Assembly (NCBI GenBank): GCA_000721275.1
Contig: JOFO01000013.1
Coordinates: 74,056 to 138,055 of the forward strand
DNA: 64,000 bases
Origin: Microtetraspora glauca
GTDB lineage: Bacteria > Actinomycetota > Actinomycetes > Streptomycetales > Streptomycetaceae
Direction: 5' to 3'
The position numbers and the translations under genes were made by a program. The notes under the pieces were generated by a model, which made no database searches, was not told where the DNA came from, and saw only the letters and a program-made list of their open reading frames with translations. Shown in pieces: positions 8,575-17,936 of this stretch. How positions within the stretch are numbered: position 1 is the stretch's first letter; every line of letters starts with the position of its first letter.

Positions 8575-9704
8575 CGTCCCTTCGGCAGGCCGAGGATCCG
8601 CTCGGCGACGATGTTGCGCTGGATCTGGCTGGTGCCGGCGGCGATCGTGTACGAGAGGGAGGAGAGCCGGTCGAGGGTCCACTCCCGCCCGAGGTCGAGC
8701 GCGTCGGGGCCGAGGACCGCCGCGGCGGTGTCGTACAGCTCCTGGCGGGCGTGCGAGTAGTGCAGCTTGAAGACGGAGCCGCCGGTGCCGGGGACGCCGC
8801 CGGTGGCCTGCGCCTCGCTGACGTTGCGCTGGGTGAGCCGCCAGAGGGCCTGGAACTCGGCGGCGAGGCGGCCGAGGCGGCGGCGCAGCCCGGGGTCGTC
8901 CCAGCGGCCGTTCTCGCGGGCGGCGCGGGCGAGTGCGCCGAGCAGGCGGCGGCAGGCGACGACCTCACCGACGAACGCGGTGCCGCGTTCGAACGACAGG
9001 GTGACCATGGTGACCCGCCAGCCGTCGTTCTCCTCCCCGACCCGGTTGGCGACGGGGATCCGCACCTCGTCGAGGAACAGCTCGGCGAACTCGGTGGAGC
9101 CGGCGAGGGTCCGCAGCGGCCGGACGGTGACGCCGGGGGCGTCCATGGGCAGCGCGAGCCAGCTGATGCCGCGGTGCCGGGGCGCGTCCGGGTCGGTGCG
9201 GACCAGCAGCTCGCACCAGTCGGCGACCTCGGCGTGCGAGGTCCAGATCTTGTGGCCGGTGACGACGTACGCGTCGCCGTCCCGGACGGCCCGGGTGCGC
9301 AGCGCCGCGAGGTCGGAGCCGGCGCCGGGCTCGCTGAAGCCCTGGCACCACACCTCGTCGCCGCGCAGCACCGGTTCCAGCCAGCGCGCGCGCTGTTCCG
9401 GCGTGCCCTCGGCGGCGACGGTCGGTCCGGCGTGCAGCAGGCCGACGAAGTTGGCGCCGACGTAGGGGGCTCCGGCCCGTTCGGTCTCCTCCAGGAAGAT
9501 GAGCCGCCGGGTCGGGGAGGCGTCCCAGTGCACGTGGCCGTAGCCGGCGTCGTAGAGCCGCCGCTGCCAGCCGCAGTCGTACGCCCGGCGGCCCGGCCAG
9601 TCGAGCGGGTCGGGCCGTTCGGGCAGCCGGGGCAGCTCGGCGGCGAGCCAGGCGCGGAGCCGGGCCCGGAAGTCCTCCTCGGCGTCGCTGTAGGCGAGGT
9701 CCAT
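8571..9704 (-). CDS. acyl-CoA dehydrogenase, large partner subunit
   Basis: 377 residues from ATG 9704. It has the full three-domain fold: N-terminal helices, the beta-domain signature WCQGFSEPGAGSDLA with the FAD/substrate loop VTGHKIWTSHAEVADW, and a C-terminal helical domain ending AAGTSQIQRNIVAERILGLP. That terminal motif is typical of actinobacterial FadE-type enzymes. It is translationally coupled on both sides: the amidohydrolase stop and this start overlap as TGATG, and its own stop overlaps the small-subunit GTG. With the neighbouring subunit it probably forms a heteromer that oxidises a CoA-activated substrate made by the ligase at 11071. Confidence 0.9.
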   Translation of the reverse strand: MDLAYSDAEEDFRARLRAWLAAELPRLPERPDPLDWPGRRAYDCGWQRRLYDAGYGHVHWDASPTRRLIFLEETERAGAPYVGANFVGLLHAGPTVAAEGTPEQRARWLEPVLRGDEVWCQGFSEPGAGSDLAALRTRAVRDGDAYVVTGHKIWTSHAEVADWCELLVRTDPDAPRHRGISWLALPMDAPGVTVRPLRTLAGSTEFAELFLDEVRIPVANRVGEENDGWRVTMVTLSFERGTAFVGEVVACRRLLGALARAARENGRWDDPGLRRRLGRLAAEFQALWRLTQRNVSEAQATGGVPGTGGSVFKLHYSHARQELYDTAAAVLGPDALDLGREWTLDRLSSLSYTIAAGTSQIQRNIVAERILGLPKGR

Positions 9705-10939
9705 CAGACGATGCCGAGGTCGAGCATGCGGATGGCGTTGCCGCGCATCAGCTTGTAGACGGTCTCGTCGTCGAGGCCGCGCACGTGGTCGAGGGCGACC
9801 TCCTTGGTGTGCGGGAAGGTGGAGTCGACGTGCGGGTAGTCGGTCTCGAAGGTGGCGTTGTCGCGGCCGACGACGTCCAGCGAGGCGATGCCGTGCTTGT
9901 CGCGGAAGAAGCAGCAGAAGATCTGCCGGTAGTAGTACGTGGACGGCGGCTCGGGGACGAGGTCGCGGACGCCGCCCCAGGCCCGGTGCTCCTCCCAGAC
10001 GTCGTCGGCGCGCTCCAGGGCGTACGGGATCCATCCCATCTGGCCCTCGCTGTAGGCGAGCTTCAGGCGGGGGAACCGGACGAGGACGCCGCTGAAGAGG
10101 AAGTCCATCATCGAGGCCATGGCGTTGTTGAAGCTGAGGCTGGCCTGGACGGCGGGCGGGGCGTCGGGGGAGGCGGCGGGCATCTGGCTGCTGGAGCCGA
10201 TGTGCATGTTAACGACCGTGCCGGTGTCCTGGCAGACGGCGAAGAAGGGGTCCCAGTAGCCGGAGTGGATCGACGGCAGGCCGAGGTGGGTGGGGATCTC
10301 GGAGAAGGTCACGGCCTTCACCCCGCGGGCGGCGTTGCGCCGGATCTCGGCGACGGCGAGGCCGATGTCCCAGAGCGGGATGATGCAGAGCGGGATGAGC
10401 CGGCCGCCGCTGTCGCCGCACCACTCCTCGACCATCCAGTCGTTGTAGGCGCGCACGCAGGCGAGGGCGACCTCCTTGTCGTGGGCCTCGGCGAAGGTCT
10501 GGCCGCAGAAGCGCGGGAAGGTGGGGAAGCAGAGGCTGGCCTCGACGTGGTTGAGGTCCATGTCGGCGAGGCGGGCCTTGGGGTCCCAGCAGCCGCGCCG
10601 CATCTCCTCGCGGGTGATGCCCTCCAGGGTCATGTCGTCCCGGTCGAAGCCGACGGCGGCGATGTTGCGCTTGTACGGGAACCGCAGGTCCTCGTAGATC
10701 CACCAGTCGGCGGGCGGGCCGTCGGGGTCCATGGTGATCTGGTACTTGCCGCCGACGTAGGCGAGCTCGCCGATGCCGGCGGTGAGCGCCTGGGGGCCCC
10801 GGTCGCGGTACTTCGCGGGGAGCCAGGTGTCGAAGAGGTGGGCGGGTTCGATCACGTGGTCGTCGACGCTGATGATGCGGGGCAGCTCGGGGGCGGTGGT
10901 GCGGGGCGGTTCGGGGGTGGTGCGGGGCAGTCCGGTCAT
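9704..10939 (-). CDS. amidohydrolase-2 family metal hydrolase
   Basis: 411 residues from ATG 10939. SVDDHVIEPAHLFDTWLP near residue 25 is the first metal-binding strand of actinobacterial amidohydrolase-2 proteins. Later landmarks are FPTFPRF, the NMHIGSSSQ strand and ETDYPHVDSTFP near the end, where the last metal Asp lies. Relatives (ACMSD, LigW-type) carry out decarboxylation or hydrolysis of ring-derived acids. It is the first gene of a three-gene operon with the acyl-CoA dehydrogenase pair and is divergent from the acyl-CoA ligase. Operator-like repeats precede both directions. The actual reaction is unknown. Confidence 0.85.
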   Translation of the reverse strand: MTGLPRTTPEPPRTTAPELPRIISVDDHVIEPAHLFDTWLPAKYRDRGPQALTAGIGELAYVGGKYQITMDPDGPPADWWIYEDLRFPYKRNIAAVGFDRDDMTLEGITREEMRRGCWDPKARLADMDLNHVEASLCFPTFPRFCGQTFAEAHDKEVALACVRAYNDWMVEEWCGDSGGRLIPLCIIPLWDIGLAVAEIRRNAARGVKAVTFSEIPTHLGLPSIHSGYWDPFFAVCQDTGTVVNMHIGSSSQMPAASPDAPPAVQASLSFNNAMASMMDFLFSGVLVRFPRLKLAYSEGQMGWIPYALERADDVWEEHRAWGGVRDLVPEPPSTYYYRQIFCCFFRDKHGIASLDVVGRDNATFETDYPHVDSTFPHTKEVALDHVRGLDDETVYKLMRGNAIRMLDLGIV

Positions 10940-10953
10940 GACCCCTCCAGTTA

Positions 10954-10970
10954 TCTGATGGATCGTCAGA
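10954..10970. promoter_or_regulatory. operator-like inverted repeat A2
   Basis: TCTGATGGATCGTCAGA, 17 bp, two arm mismatches, 14 bases upstream of the amidohydrolase start. It has the same spacing and near-identical arms as the sites at 5683 and 11041. Confidence 0.6.
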
Positions 10971-11040
10971 TCCCGATGACGCCAGGCTAGCCCCGGGGGT
11001 CTGGACCGACAAGGACCGGCCCTCTACGCTCTCCGCACGA

Positions 11041-11057
11041 ACTGACGCTCCGTCAGG
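11041..11057. promoter_or_regulatory. operator-like inverted repeat A3
   Basis: ACTGACGCTCCGTCAGG has perfect six-base arms CTGACG/CGTCAG around three bases. It ends 13 bases before the GTG start of the acyl-CoA ligase and just before its GGAGG, so a bound repressor would cover the transcription start or the leader. Confidence 0.6.
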
Positions 11058-11070
11058 AATGGAGGCTCCG

Positions 11071-12597
11071 GTGACCTCGACCGCAACCGCGCAGGCCCAC
11101 GCCCTGGGCGAGTCCCGCACCCTCTGGGAGCTCGTCGAGCGCCGCGCCGCCCTCACCCCCGACCGGCCCGTCCTCCTCCAGGACGACCGCGTCCTCACCT
11201 TCGGCGGGCTCCGCGACCGCGCCGAGCGCTGCGCCGCCGGCCTGTACGCCCGGGGCGTCCGCCCCGGCACCGTCGTCGCCTGGCAGCTCCCCACCCGCCT
11301 CGAGACCGCCGTGCTCTCCTTCGCGCTCGCCCGTCTCGGCGCCGTCCAGACCCCCGTCATCCCCTTCTACCGGGACAAGGAGGTCGGCTTCGCGCTGCGC
11401 GCGTCCCGTGCCGAGCACTTCGCCGTCCCCGGCGTCTGGCGCGGCTTCGACCACACGGAGATGGCCCGCCGGCTCGGCGCGCGCGGGATCTTCCCGGCGT
11501 ACGCCCCCGAGGACCTGCCCGACGGCGACCCGGCCGTCCTCCCCCCGCCGCCCGCCTCCGGCACCGACGTCCGCTGGATCTACTGGACCTCCGGCACCAC
11601 CTCCGACCCCAAGGGCGTCCTGCACACCGACCGCTCTCTGATCGCCGGCGGCGCCTGCCTCGCCCACGCGCTGCGCCTCACCCCCGCCGACGTCGGCTCC
11701 ATGGCCTTCCCGTACGCCCACATCGCCGGGCCCGACTACACCGTCATGCTGCTGCTGTACGGCTTCCCCGCCCTGATGCTCGAACAGTTCGCGCTGCCGG
11801 AGTCACTGACCGAGTACCGCCGGCACGGCGTCACCGTCGCCGGCGGCTCCACCGCCTTCTACGCGATGTTCCTCGCCGAGCAGCGCAAGAACCCCGGCGA
11901 ACCCGTCATCCCCACCCTGCGGCTGCTCGCCGGCGGCGGCGCGCCCAAACCGCCCGAGCTGTACCACGCGGTCCGGAAGGAACTGGGCTGCCAGCTCACC
12001 CACGGCTACGGCATGACCGAGGTCCCCATGATCACCATGGGCGACCCGGAGGACACCGCCGAGCACCTCGCCGGCACCGAGGGCCGGCCGCCCGCCGGCA
12101 TGGAGATCCGGATCGCGGACGACGGCGGGATACGGCTCCGCGGCGAGGCCGTCTGCCGCGGCTACCTCGACCCGGCGCAGACCGCCGACGCCTTCGACGA
12201 GGACGGCTTCCTCGTCACCGGCGACCTCGGCCACCTCACGCCCAGCGGCCACCTCGTCCTCACCGGCCGGGCCAAGGACGTCATCATCCGCAAGGGCGAG
12301 AACATCTCGGCCAAGGAGATCGAGGACCTCCTCCACGAGCACCCCGCCGTCGGCGACGCCGCCGTCATCGGCCTCCCCGACGCCGAGCGCGGCGAGCGGG
12401 TCTGCGCCGTCGTCGAACAGCCGCCGGGCGCCCCGCCGCTGACCCTGCCGGAGCTCACCGCCTTCCTGCGCGCGGCCGGCCTCTCCGTCCACAAGCTGCC
12501 CGAGCAGCTGGAGGTGGTGGACGCGCTGCCGCGCAACGAGACGCTGCGGAAGGTCCTCAAGTACAAGCTCAGGGAGCGGTTCGGGGCAGCGGGGTAG
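11071..12597 (+). CDS. AMP-dependent acyl-CoA synthetase/ligase
   Basis: 508 residues. GTG 11071 is chosen because GGAGG at 11061-11065 lies five bases before it. The in-frame ATG at 11059 overlaps that site and has no ribosome binding site of its own. The adenylation motif WTSGTTSDPKG is near residue 180. GYGMTEVP, the TGD motif (FLVTGDLG) and the hinge GRAKDVIIRKGENIS follow in order, and a catalytic Lys (LRKVLKYK) stands near the C-terminus. It activates a carboxylic acid to its CoA thioester with ATP. The fold is closest to medium-chain and cyclohexane-carboxylate/aryl ligases. It is divergent from the amidohydrolase operon with shared operators, so it is likely the entry step of the region 2 pathway. 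Confidence 0.9.
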   Translation: MTSTATAQAHALGESRTLWELVERRAALTPDRPVLLQDDRVLTFGGLRDRAERCAAGLYARGVRPGTVVAWQLPTRLETAVLSFALARLGAVQTPVIPFYRDKEVGFALRASRAEHFAVPGVWRGFDHTEMARRLGARGIFPAYAPEDLPDGDPAVLPPPPASGTDVRWIYWTSGTTSDPKGVLHTDRSLIAGGACLAHALRLTPADVGSMAFPYAHIAGPDYTVMLLLYGFPALMLEQFALPESLTEYRRHGVTVAGGSTAFYAMFLAEQRKNPGEPVIPTLRLLAGGGAPKPPELYHAVRKELGCQLTHGYGMTEVPMITMGDPEDTAEHLAGTEGRPPAGMEIRIADDGGIRLRGEAVCRGYLDPAQTADAFDEDGFLVTGDLGHLTPSGHLVLTGRAKDVIIRKGENISAKEIEDLLHEHPAVGDAAVIGLPDAERGERVCAVVEQPPGAPPLTLPELTAFLRAAGLSVHKLPEQLEVVDALPRNETLRKVLKYKLRERFGAAG

Positions 12598-13012
12598 GGC
12601 GGGGCAGCGGGGCCTCGTCGATGCCGGAGCGGGGTGCCGGGACCGGCGGCGCGGGCGCCTCGCCCGCGAGGGCCGCCGGCACGTCCTCGTACACCTCGAA
12701 GAGCCGGGTCACGCCCAGCGCGGCGAAGACCCGGGTCACATGGCCCTGGCTCTCCCCCACCTCCGGCAGGACCAGCCGCAGCCGTCCGCCGCACGAGCGC
12801 AGCAGCCGGCGGGAGGCCACGAGCACGCCGATGCCGCTGGAGTCGCAGAACCGCACCCCCGACAGGTCGACGACGAGGTCGTGCCGCCCGGCCGCGACGG
12901 CGTCGTGCACCCGCCGCCGTATCCCCGGCGAGGTCACCAGGTCCAGTTCACCGCGCAGGCGCAGCACCGTCCATCCGCCGCGGTCGTCCTCGTGAGCCTC
13001 GATCGTCGTCAC
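12569..13012 (-). CDS. STAS-domain anti-sigma factor antagonist
   Basis: 147 residues from GTG 13012. Longer in-frame upstream codons lack STAS character and a ribosome binding site. The core is WTVLRLRGELDLVTSPGIRR, then VVDLSGVRFCDSSGIGVLVA, where the Ser pair after FCD is the phosphorylation site of SpoIIAA/RsbV proteins. A Pro-rich tail of about 30 residues follows. When unphosphorylated, such proteins bind an anti-sigma kinase and free its sigma factor. The gene is divergent from a sigma/anti-sigma pair at 13222, but the anti-sigma there is not a kinase, so a direct link is uncertain. Its 3' end overlaps the ligase gene by 29 bases. Confidence 0.9.
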   Translation of the reverse strand: MTTIEAHEDDRGGWTVLRLRGELDLVTSPGIRRRVHDAVAAGRHDLVVDLSGVRFCDSSGIGVLVASRRLLRSCGGRLRLVLPEVGESQGHVTRVFAALGVTRLFEVYEDVPAALAGEAPAPPVPAPRSGIDEAPLPRPTPLPRTAP

Positions 13013-13148
13013 GGACGGGCGCCTGCCCGCGAGCCCCTGGCCGAAACTTCTGGCGCCGGGTATGACGCTTTCCTTACCATCCGCTCCTGCGTGAACGTCG
13101 CACTTGCGGCAAAGAGGCGTGCACCGTCGGCCGGTCGCATTAGTTTGG

Positions 13149-13187
13149 GACGGACGGACAGACGGACAGTCGGACAGACGGACCGGA
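13149..13187. repeat. GGAC-type short tandem repeat in the sigma-factor leader
   Basis: About ten four-base steps of the form GGAC/AGAC follow one another, starting GACGGACGGACAGACGGACA, 35 bases before the sigma-factor start codon. The repeat lies between the divergent STAS and sigma genes. Slippage here could alter promoter spacing. Confidence 0.5.
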
Positions 13188-13221
13188 GCGCGGCGCGGGA
13201 AGCGGAAGGTGGGAGGCTCGG

Positions 13222-13800
13222 ATGGCGAACGACACACCACCGCGCTGGGACCGCAGGATGCAGCAGCGGCTCGCGCGCGGCGAGGCCGCCGCCCTCGGCG
13301 AGCTGTACGACCGCTACGCCTCGCTCGTGCACAGCCTCGCCCACCGGGTCCTCGACGACGACCAGGCCGCCGACCAGATCACCCGCGAGGTCTTCGTCGC
13401 CGTCTGGGAGAACCCCGAGGCGTACGACCCCCGGCAGGGCAACCTCCGCTCGTGGATCGCCCGGCTGGCCCAGCGCCAGGCCGTGAACCGGCTGCGGCAG
13501 ACCGAGGCGACGGCGTACGCGGAGACCGGCGTCGGCTCGGCGGAGGAGCTGGAGGCCAAGGTGCTCCGGGCCTCCGCCGCCGCCCGCGCCGACTACATCG
13601 TCACCTCCATGCCGGTCCCGCTCCGCAAGGCGCTCGAACTGGCGTACTTCCAGCGGCGGGACTACCGGCAGACCGCCGCCGACCTGTCGATCAGCCCCGA
13701 GGAGGCGCGGCGCCGGCTGCGGCTCGGACTCCAGCTGCTGTCCACGGCGAACCTCCGGCCCCTCGACGGGCCGCCGGGCGGCTACGGGCGGTCGCGGTGA
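13222..13800 (+). CDS. ECF-type RNA polymerase sigma factor
   Basis: 192 residues from ATG 13222 with GGGAGG at 13211-13216. Region 2 is clear (LYDRYASLVHSLAHRVLDDD, then TREVFVAVWENPEAYDPRQG and LRSWIARLAQRQAVNRLRQ). Region 4 follows near residues 130-175 (LRKALELAYFQRRDYRQTA, then SPEEARRRLRLGLQLL). Region 4.2 reads weakly at the helix-turn-helix, with DLSISPEEARRRL in place of a usual GxxEGTVKSR. It would direct RNA polymerase to a dedicated promoter set and be held by the anti-sigma protein encoded immediately downstream, with a GTGA overlap. No promoter of its own is evident. Confidence 0.88.
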   Translation: MANDTPPRWDRRMQQRLARGEAAALGELYDRYASLVHSLAHRVLDDDQAADQITREVFVAVWENPEAYDPRQGNLRSWIARLAQRQAVNRLRQTEATAYAETGVGSAEELEAKVLRASAAARADYIVTSMPVPLRKALELAYFQRRDYRQTAADLSISPEEARRRLRLGLQLLSTANLRPLDGPPGGYGRSR

Positions 13801-14999
13801 CGGGGCCGCACGGCGAGGACGACGGCCTCGCACGCGCCGCCCGGATACCGGGACCGCGGGACGCCGCCGACGACCACGCGGACCTCTCGGCGCCCCTGGT
13901 CCTCACCCACACGGTGCTCAAGTCCCTCCTCGGGGCCTGGGCACTGTCGGCGTGTTCGGCCGCGGAGACCCGGGCCGTCGAGGACCACCTGACCGTGTGC
14001 GCGCCCTGCGCGGACGAGGCGCTGCGGCTGCGGGACGCGGTGACGCTGCTGCACGAGGACCGGGACCTGGACCTCGACCCGCAGCTGCGGTCGCGGGTCC
14101 TGGAGAACTGCCTCGGCCGGCGGCCCGCCCGCATCCCCGTGCCCGGCTGGGCGACGCCCTACGACGCGGAGACCGCCCGGCTGGACGCGCTGCTGCGGGA
14201 CATCGGCGAGGCGGAGTGGCACGCGCCGGTGCGGCTCAAGTGGTACGAGGACGACCGGCCGGTGCGGCGGAAGTCGACCGTCGCCGGGGTGATCGGCCAC
14301 CTGCTGGCGGTGGACGGCCTGGTGTCCGGGGCGCTCGGCCTCGCCGACCCGCTCGGTCCCGACGTGCCGGAGCTGTCACCGGACGAGCGGACGGAGGCGT
14401 TCTGGACGTCCCTGGACCGGCCGCCGAACCGGTCGCTGCGCGAGCCGTGGCGGGAGCAGAGCCACGCGCTGATCCGGACGGTGTCGTTCGCGGGCCGCGG
14501 CATCGCCGACCTCACGGTCACCTACGGCGACTTCGCGCTGCCGCTGAAGGACGCGCTGCTGGAGCGGGCCTTCGAGTGCTGGATCCACGCCGAGGACATC
14601 GCGAACGCGGTCGCCTACCCGTACGAGCCGCCCAGCGGGCCGCACCTGCACGGCATGGTCGACCTCGCCGCCCGGCTGCTGCCGGCGGCCGTCGCCGAGC
14701 GCCGCCGCACCGGCCGGTCCGGCCCGCCGCGCGAGCTCGTCGCGGCCGGCGCGCCCGGCCGGTCGCTGCACCTGGAGGTGGAGGGCGCGGGCGGCGGCCA
14801 CTGGTACATCGCGCTGGACTCCCCCGCCGCGCTCGGCTCCCCTGACCACGTGGTGGCGCAGGTCGCGATGGACGGCGTGGAGTTCTGCCATCTGCTCGCC
14901 GGGCACATCTCGCCGGAGGAGGCGGCGGCGGGCCAGGACGGCGACCGGGAGGCCATCCGCGACGTCCTCGCCGCGGCGGCCTCCCTCAGCCACCTGTAG
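13797..14999 (+). CDS. zinc-finger anti-sigma factor fused to mycothiol-type DinB domain
   Basis: 400 residues; GTG 13797 overlaps the sigma-factor stop as GTGA. Residues 35-100 form an anti-sigma zinc-finger domain: LGAWALSAC, then His64-x3-Cys68-x2-Cys71 in EDHLTVCAPC. Residues 145-280 match the mycothiol-dependent maleylpyruvate isomerase N domain (four-helix DinB-like fold, WHAPVRLKW, VAGVIGHLLAVDGLVSG, ECWIHAEDI), followed by its C-terminal domain. There is no membrane segment, so it is a soluble sensor. The ZAS motif suggests a redox- or zinc-sensitive switch. The fused domain could sense thiol state or a metal-bound ligand. Coupling to the sigma gene supports a cognate pair. Confidence 0.88.
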   Translation: MTGPHGEDDGLARAARIPGPRDAADDHADLSAPLVLTHTVLKSLLGAWALSACSAAETRAVEDHLTVCAPCADEALRLRDAVTLLHEDRDLDLDPQLRSRVLENCLGRRPARIPVPGWATPYDAETARLDALLRDIGEAEWHAPVRLKWYEDDRPVRRKSTVAGVIGHLLAVDGLVSGALGLADPLGPDVPELSPDERTEAFWTSLDRPPNRSLREPWREQSHALIRTVSFAGRGIADLTVTYGDFALPLKDALLERAFECWIHAEDIANAVAYPYEPPSGPHLHGMVDLAARLLPAAVAERRRTGRSGPPRELVAAGAPGRSLHLEVEGAGGGHWYIALDSPAALGSPDHVVAQVAMDGVEFCHLLAGHISPEEAAAGQDGDREAIRDVLAAAASLSHL

Positions 15000-15000
15000 C

Positions 15001-15019
15001 GCCCTCTCTCCGGGAGGGC
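15001..15019. terminator. hairpin between convergent genes
   Basis: GCCCTC at 15001-15006 pairs with GAGGGC at 15014-15019 across seven bases, directly after the anti-sigma stop and before the convergent purU end. The stem is short and has no T-run, so it is a modest bidirectional terminator candidate. Confidence 0.35.
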
Positions 15020-15033
15020 CGGCGGGCGGCGGG

Positions 15034-15885
<852 letters not shown>

Positions 15886-15949
15886 CGCACCAGCGTGCCA
15901 CACCGCGCCGCCCGGTCCGCACCGCCGTCCGGCCACCGGACCGCCCGCC

Positions 15950-16453
15950 TCAGGCGCGGGTGAGGATGCGCAGGACGTCCAGGGAGCGCGGCGGCACGTC
16001 CGGGTCGTCCCCGTCGGCGGTCGCCAGCCGGACGTGCGCCTCGCGGGCCGCCTGGACGGCCTCGGGCCAGCCGGGGTGCTCCTGATAGGCGGTGAAGGGC
16101 GCGTCGGGGCCCACCGCGTGGAGGATCCGCAGCACCCGCAGGACGGCGAGGTCGACGAGCTGGGCCTCGGCGGCGTCCCGGAAGATGGCGCCGACGTAGC
16201 GCTCGGCGGACCAGTTGTCGAGCCAGGTGTCCTCGACGAGGCGGTAGACGGCGTCGGTGACGTCGCCGTACCCGTCCTGGCCGGCGAGCCAGACGGACCG
16301 GTGGAACGCGGGGTCGGAGAGCATGTGCAGCGCCGAGCGCACGTTGGTGCGCCAGCGCCACCACGGCATGTCGTTGAGCGGCATGCCGCCCATGGTGGAG
16401 GAGCGACGGCCGCGACGGGAAGAGTTCACCGGACCGGGGACGGAACTGGACAT
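15950..16453 (-). CDS. SCO4402-like conserved protein
   Basis: 167 residues from ATG 16453. The N-terminal 25 residues are basic and disordered. A compact alpha-helical domain follows with conserved-looking WWRWRTNVRSALHMLSDPAF and a C-terminal stretch PPRSLDVLRILTRA. No cofactor motif or membrane segment is visible. It resembles a Streptomyces family I remember as SCO4402, of unknown function, which sits next to purU there too. The gap to the divergent lipoprotein gene is 143 bases and holds the promoters of both. Confidence 0.75.
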   Translation of the reverse strand: MSSSVPGPVNSSRRGRRSSTMGGMPLNDMPWWRWRTNVRSALHMLSDPAFHRSVWLAGQDGYGDVTDAVYRLVEDTWLDNWSAERYVGAIFRDAAEAQLVDLAVLRVLRILHAVGPDAPFTAYQEHPGWPEAVQAAREAHVRLATADGDDPDVPPRSLDVLRILTRA

Positions 16454-16596
16454 CGCTCGATCGTACGGTTCCCCACCGACAACCGGACCCGGCCCCTCCC
16501 CTTAGGGCCCGGGACCCCCGTAATTCACCTCCATGTCACCCACCGTTGAACGCCGCACACTCCCGTGTTACCCCGGGGCCGGAATCGTGCGGAGCC

Positions 16597-17913
16597 ATGA
16601 CCGGTAGGCGACTGTCCCCACTCCTCGCGTCCGTCACCGCCGCGGCGGCCGGCGCGTCGCTCCTCACCGGGTGTGGCGTGCTCCCTGGTGCCACGGGGGG
16701 CTCCAGGGAGCCCGTCACGGTGATGACGTGGGCCCCCGACCAGACCCGCGCGACCAACATGCCCGGAATGCCCGCCATGGCGCAGACGTACGCGCGCTGG
16801 GTGAACTCCCAGGGCGGCATCGACGGGCACGAACTGCGCGTCCTCACCTGCAACGAACAGAACACCCCGGCCGGCGCCGCCGCGTGCGCCCGCCGCGCGG
16901 TCCGCGAGAACGCGGTCGCCGTCGTCGGCTCGTACAGCCAGAACGGCCGCGCCTTCATGGCCCCGCTCGAAGCGGCCGGCATCCCGTACATCGGCGGCTA
17001 CGGCATCACCGAGGACGAGTTCACCAGCCACCTCTCCTACCCCGTCAACGGCGGCCTCGCCTCGCTCATCGCCGGCCACGGCATGCAGCTCGCCGAGGAC
17101 TGCCGCACGGTCTCCCTGGTCCGCCCCGACACCCTCGCCGGCGACCGGCTGCCCAAACTCCTCGACGCGGGCCTGAAGAAGGCGAGCCGGCGCGGCGCCG
17201 TCGACATCCCCGCCGTCGAGGACGCCACCGAGTACACCGAGCCGGCGGCCACCGCCCGCGAGAAGGCCGGCGGGAAGGACGGCTGCGTCGCCGCCGTGCT
17301 CGGCGAGCGCACCCAGACCTTCTTCGACTCCTTCCGCCGGCTGCCGGAGACCACCGGCGGCGCGCAGTCGGAGAACGGCGGGAACGGGGAGAGCGGCGGG
17401 AACGGCGAGGACGACGCCGCCGGCGCCGTGCGGATCTCCTCCGTCCTCGGCAGCGTCGGCCAGCCCGTCATCGACCGCACCGGCGGCGCCCGCAGCCCCT
17501 TCGAGGGCGCGTACGTCACCGGCTGGTACCCGGAGGCCGACGACAAGAGCTGGGAGCCGATGCGGAAGGTCATCCAGGAGCACGCCTTCGCCGACAACCG
17601 GGTCGACCCGGCCGACACCGGCGTGCAGACCACGTGGATCGCCTACACCGTCCTCAAGGAGGTGATCGAGTCCCTCGACCAGGACACCATCACCTCGTCC
17701 CGCATCACCGAGGCCCTCGACGAGGGCGCCCAGGTGGACACCGGCGGCCTCACCCCCAAGCTGCGCTGGAGGTACGAGGACCTGCTCGGCGCCCCGGACT
17801 TCCCCCGGATCGTCAACCACGAGGTGACCTTCCAGGTGGTCCGGAAGGGCCGGCTCGTCGCCCAGCGGCCCGGCTTCGTCGACGTCGGCCCGACCGTCAC
17901 CAGCGGCGGCTGA
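16597..17913 (+). CDS. ABC-type substrate-binding lipoprotein (branched-chain amino acid type)
   Basis: 438 residues from ATG 16597; the upstream in-frame ATG at 16546 would bury the signal peptide. The lipobox LLTGC follows a hydrophobic stretch, so the protein is lipid-anchored outside the membrane. The mature part is a type I periplasmic-binding fold (PF13458-like): WVNSQGGIDGHELRVLTCNEQ, AVVGSYSQNGRAFMAPLEAAG, IPYIGG and later GAYVTGWYPEAD. A Gly/Asn-rich linker (NGGNGESGGNGED) near residue 270 is a local expansion. No ABC permease or ATPase is adjacent, so it may serve a transporter elsewhere or act as a receptor. The ligand is unknown. Confidence 0.85.
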   Translation: MTGRRLSPLLASVTAAAAGASLLTGCGVLPGATGGSREPVTVMTWAPDQTRATNMPGMPAMAQTYARWVNSQGGIDGHELRVLTCNEQNTPAGAAACARRAVRENAVAVVGSYSQNGRAFMAPLEAAGIPYIGGYGITEDEFTSHLSYPVNGGLASLIAGHGMQLAEDCRTVSLVRPDTLAGDRLPKLLDAGLKKASRRGAVDIPAVEDATEYTEPAATAREKAGGKDGCVAAVLGERTQTFFDSFRRLPETTGGAQSENGGNGESGGNGEDDAAGAVRISSVLGSVGQPVIDRTGGARSPFEGAYVTGWYPEADDKSWEPMRKVIQEHAFADNRVDPADTGVQTTWIAYTVLKEVIESLDQDTITSSRITEALDEGAQVDTGGLTPKLRWRYEDLLGAPDFPRIVNHEVTFQVVRKGRLVAQRPGFVDVGPTVTSGG

Positions 17914-17936
17914 CCGGCCCGGAGCGGGCCGCCGCC

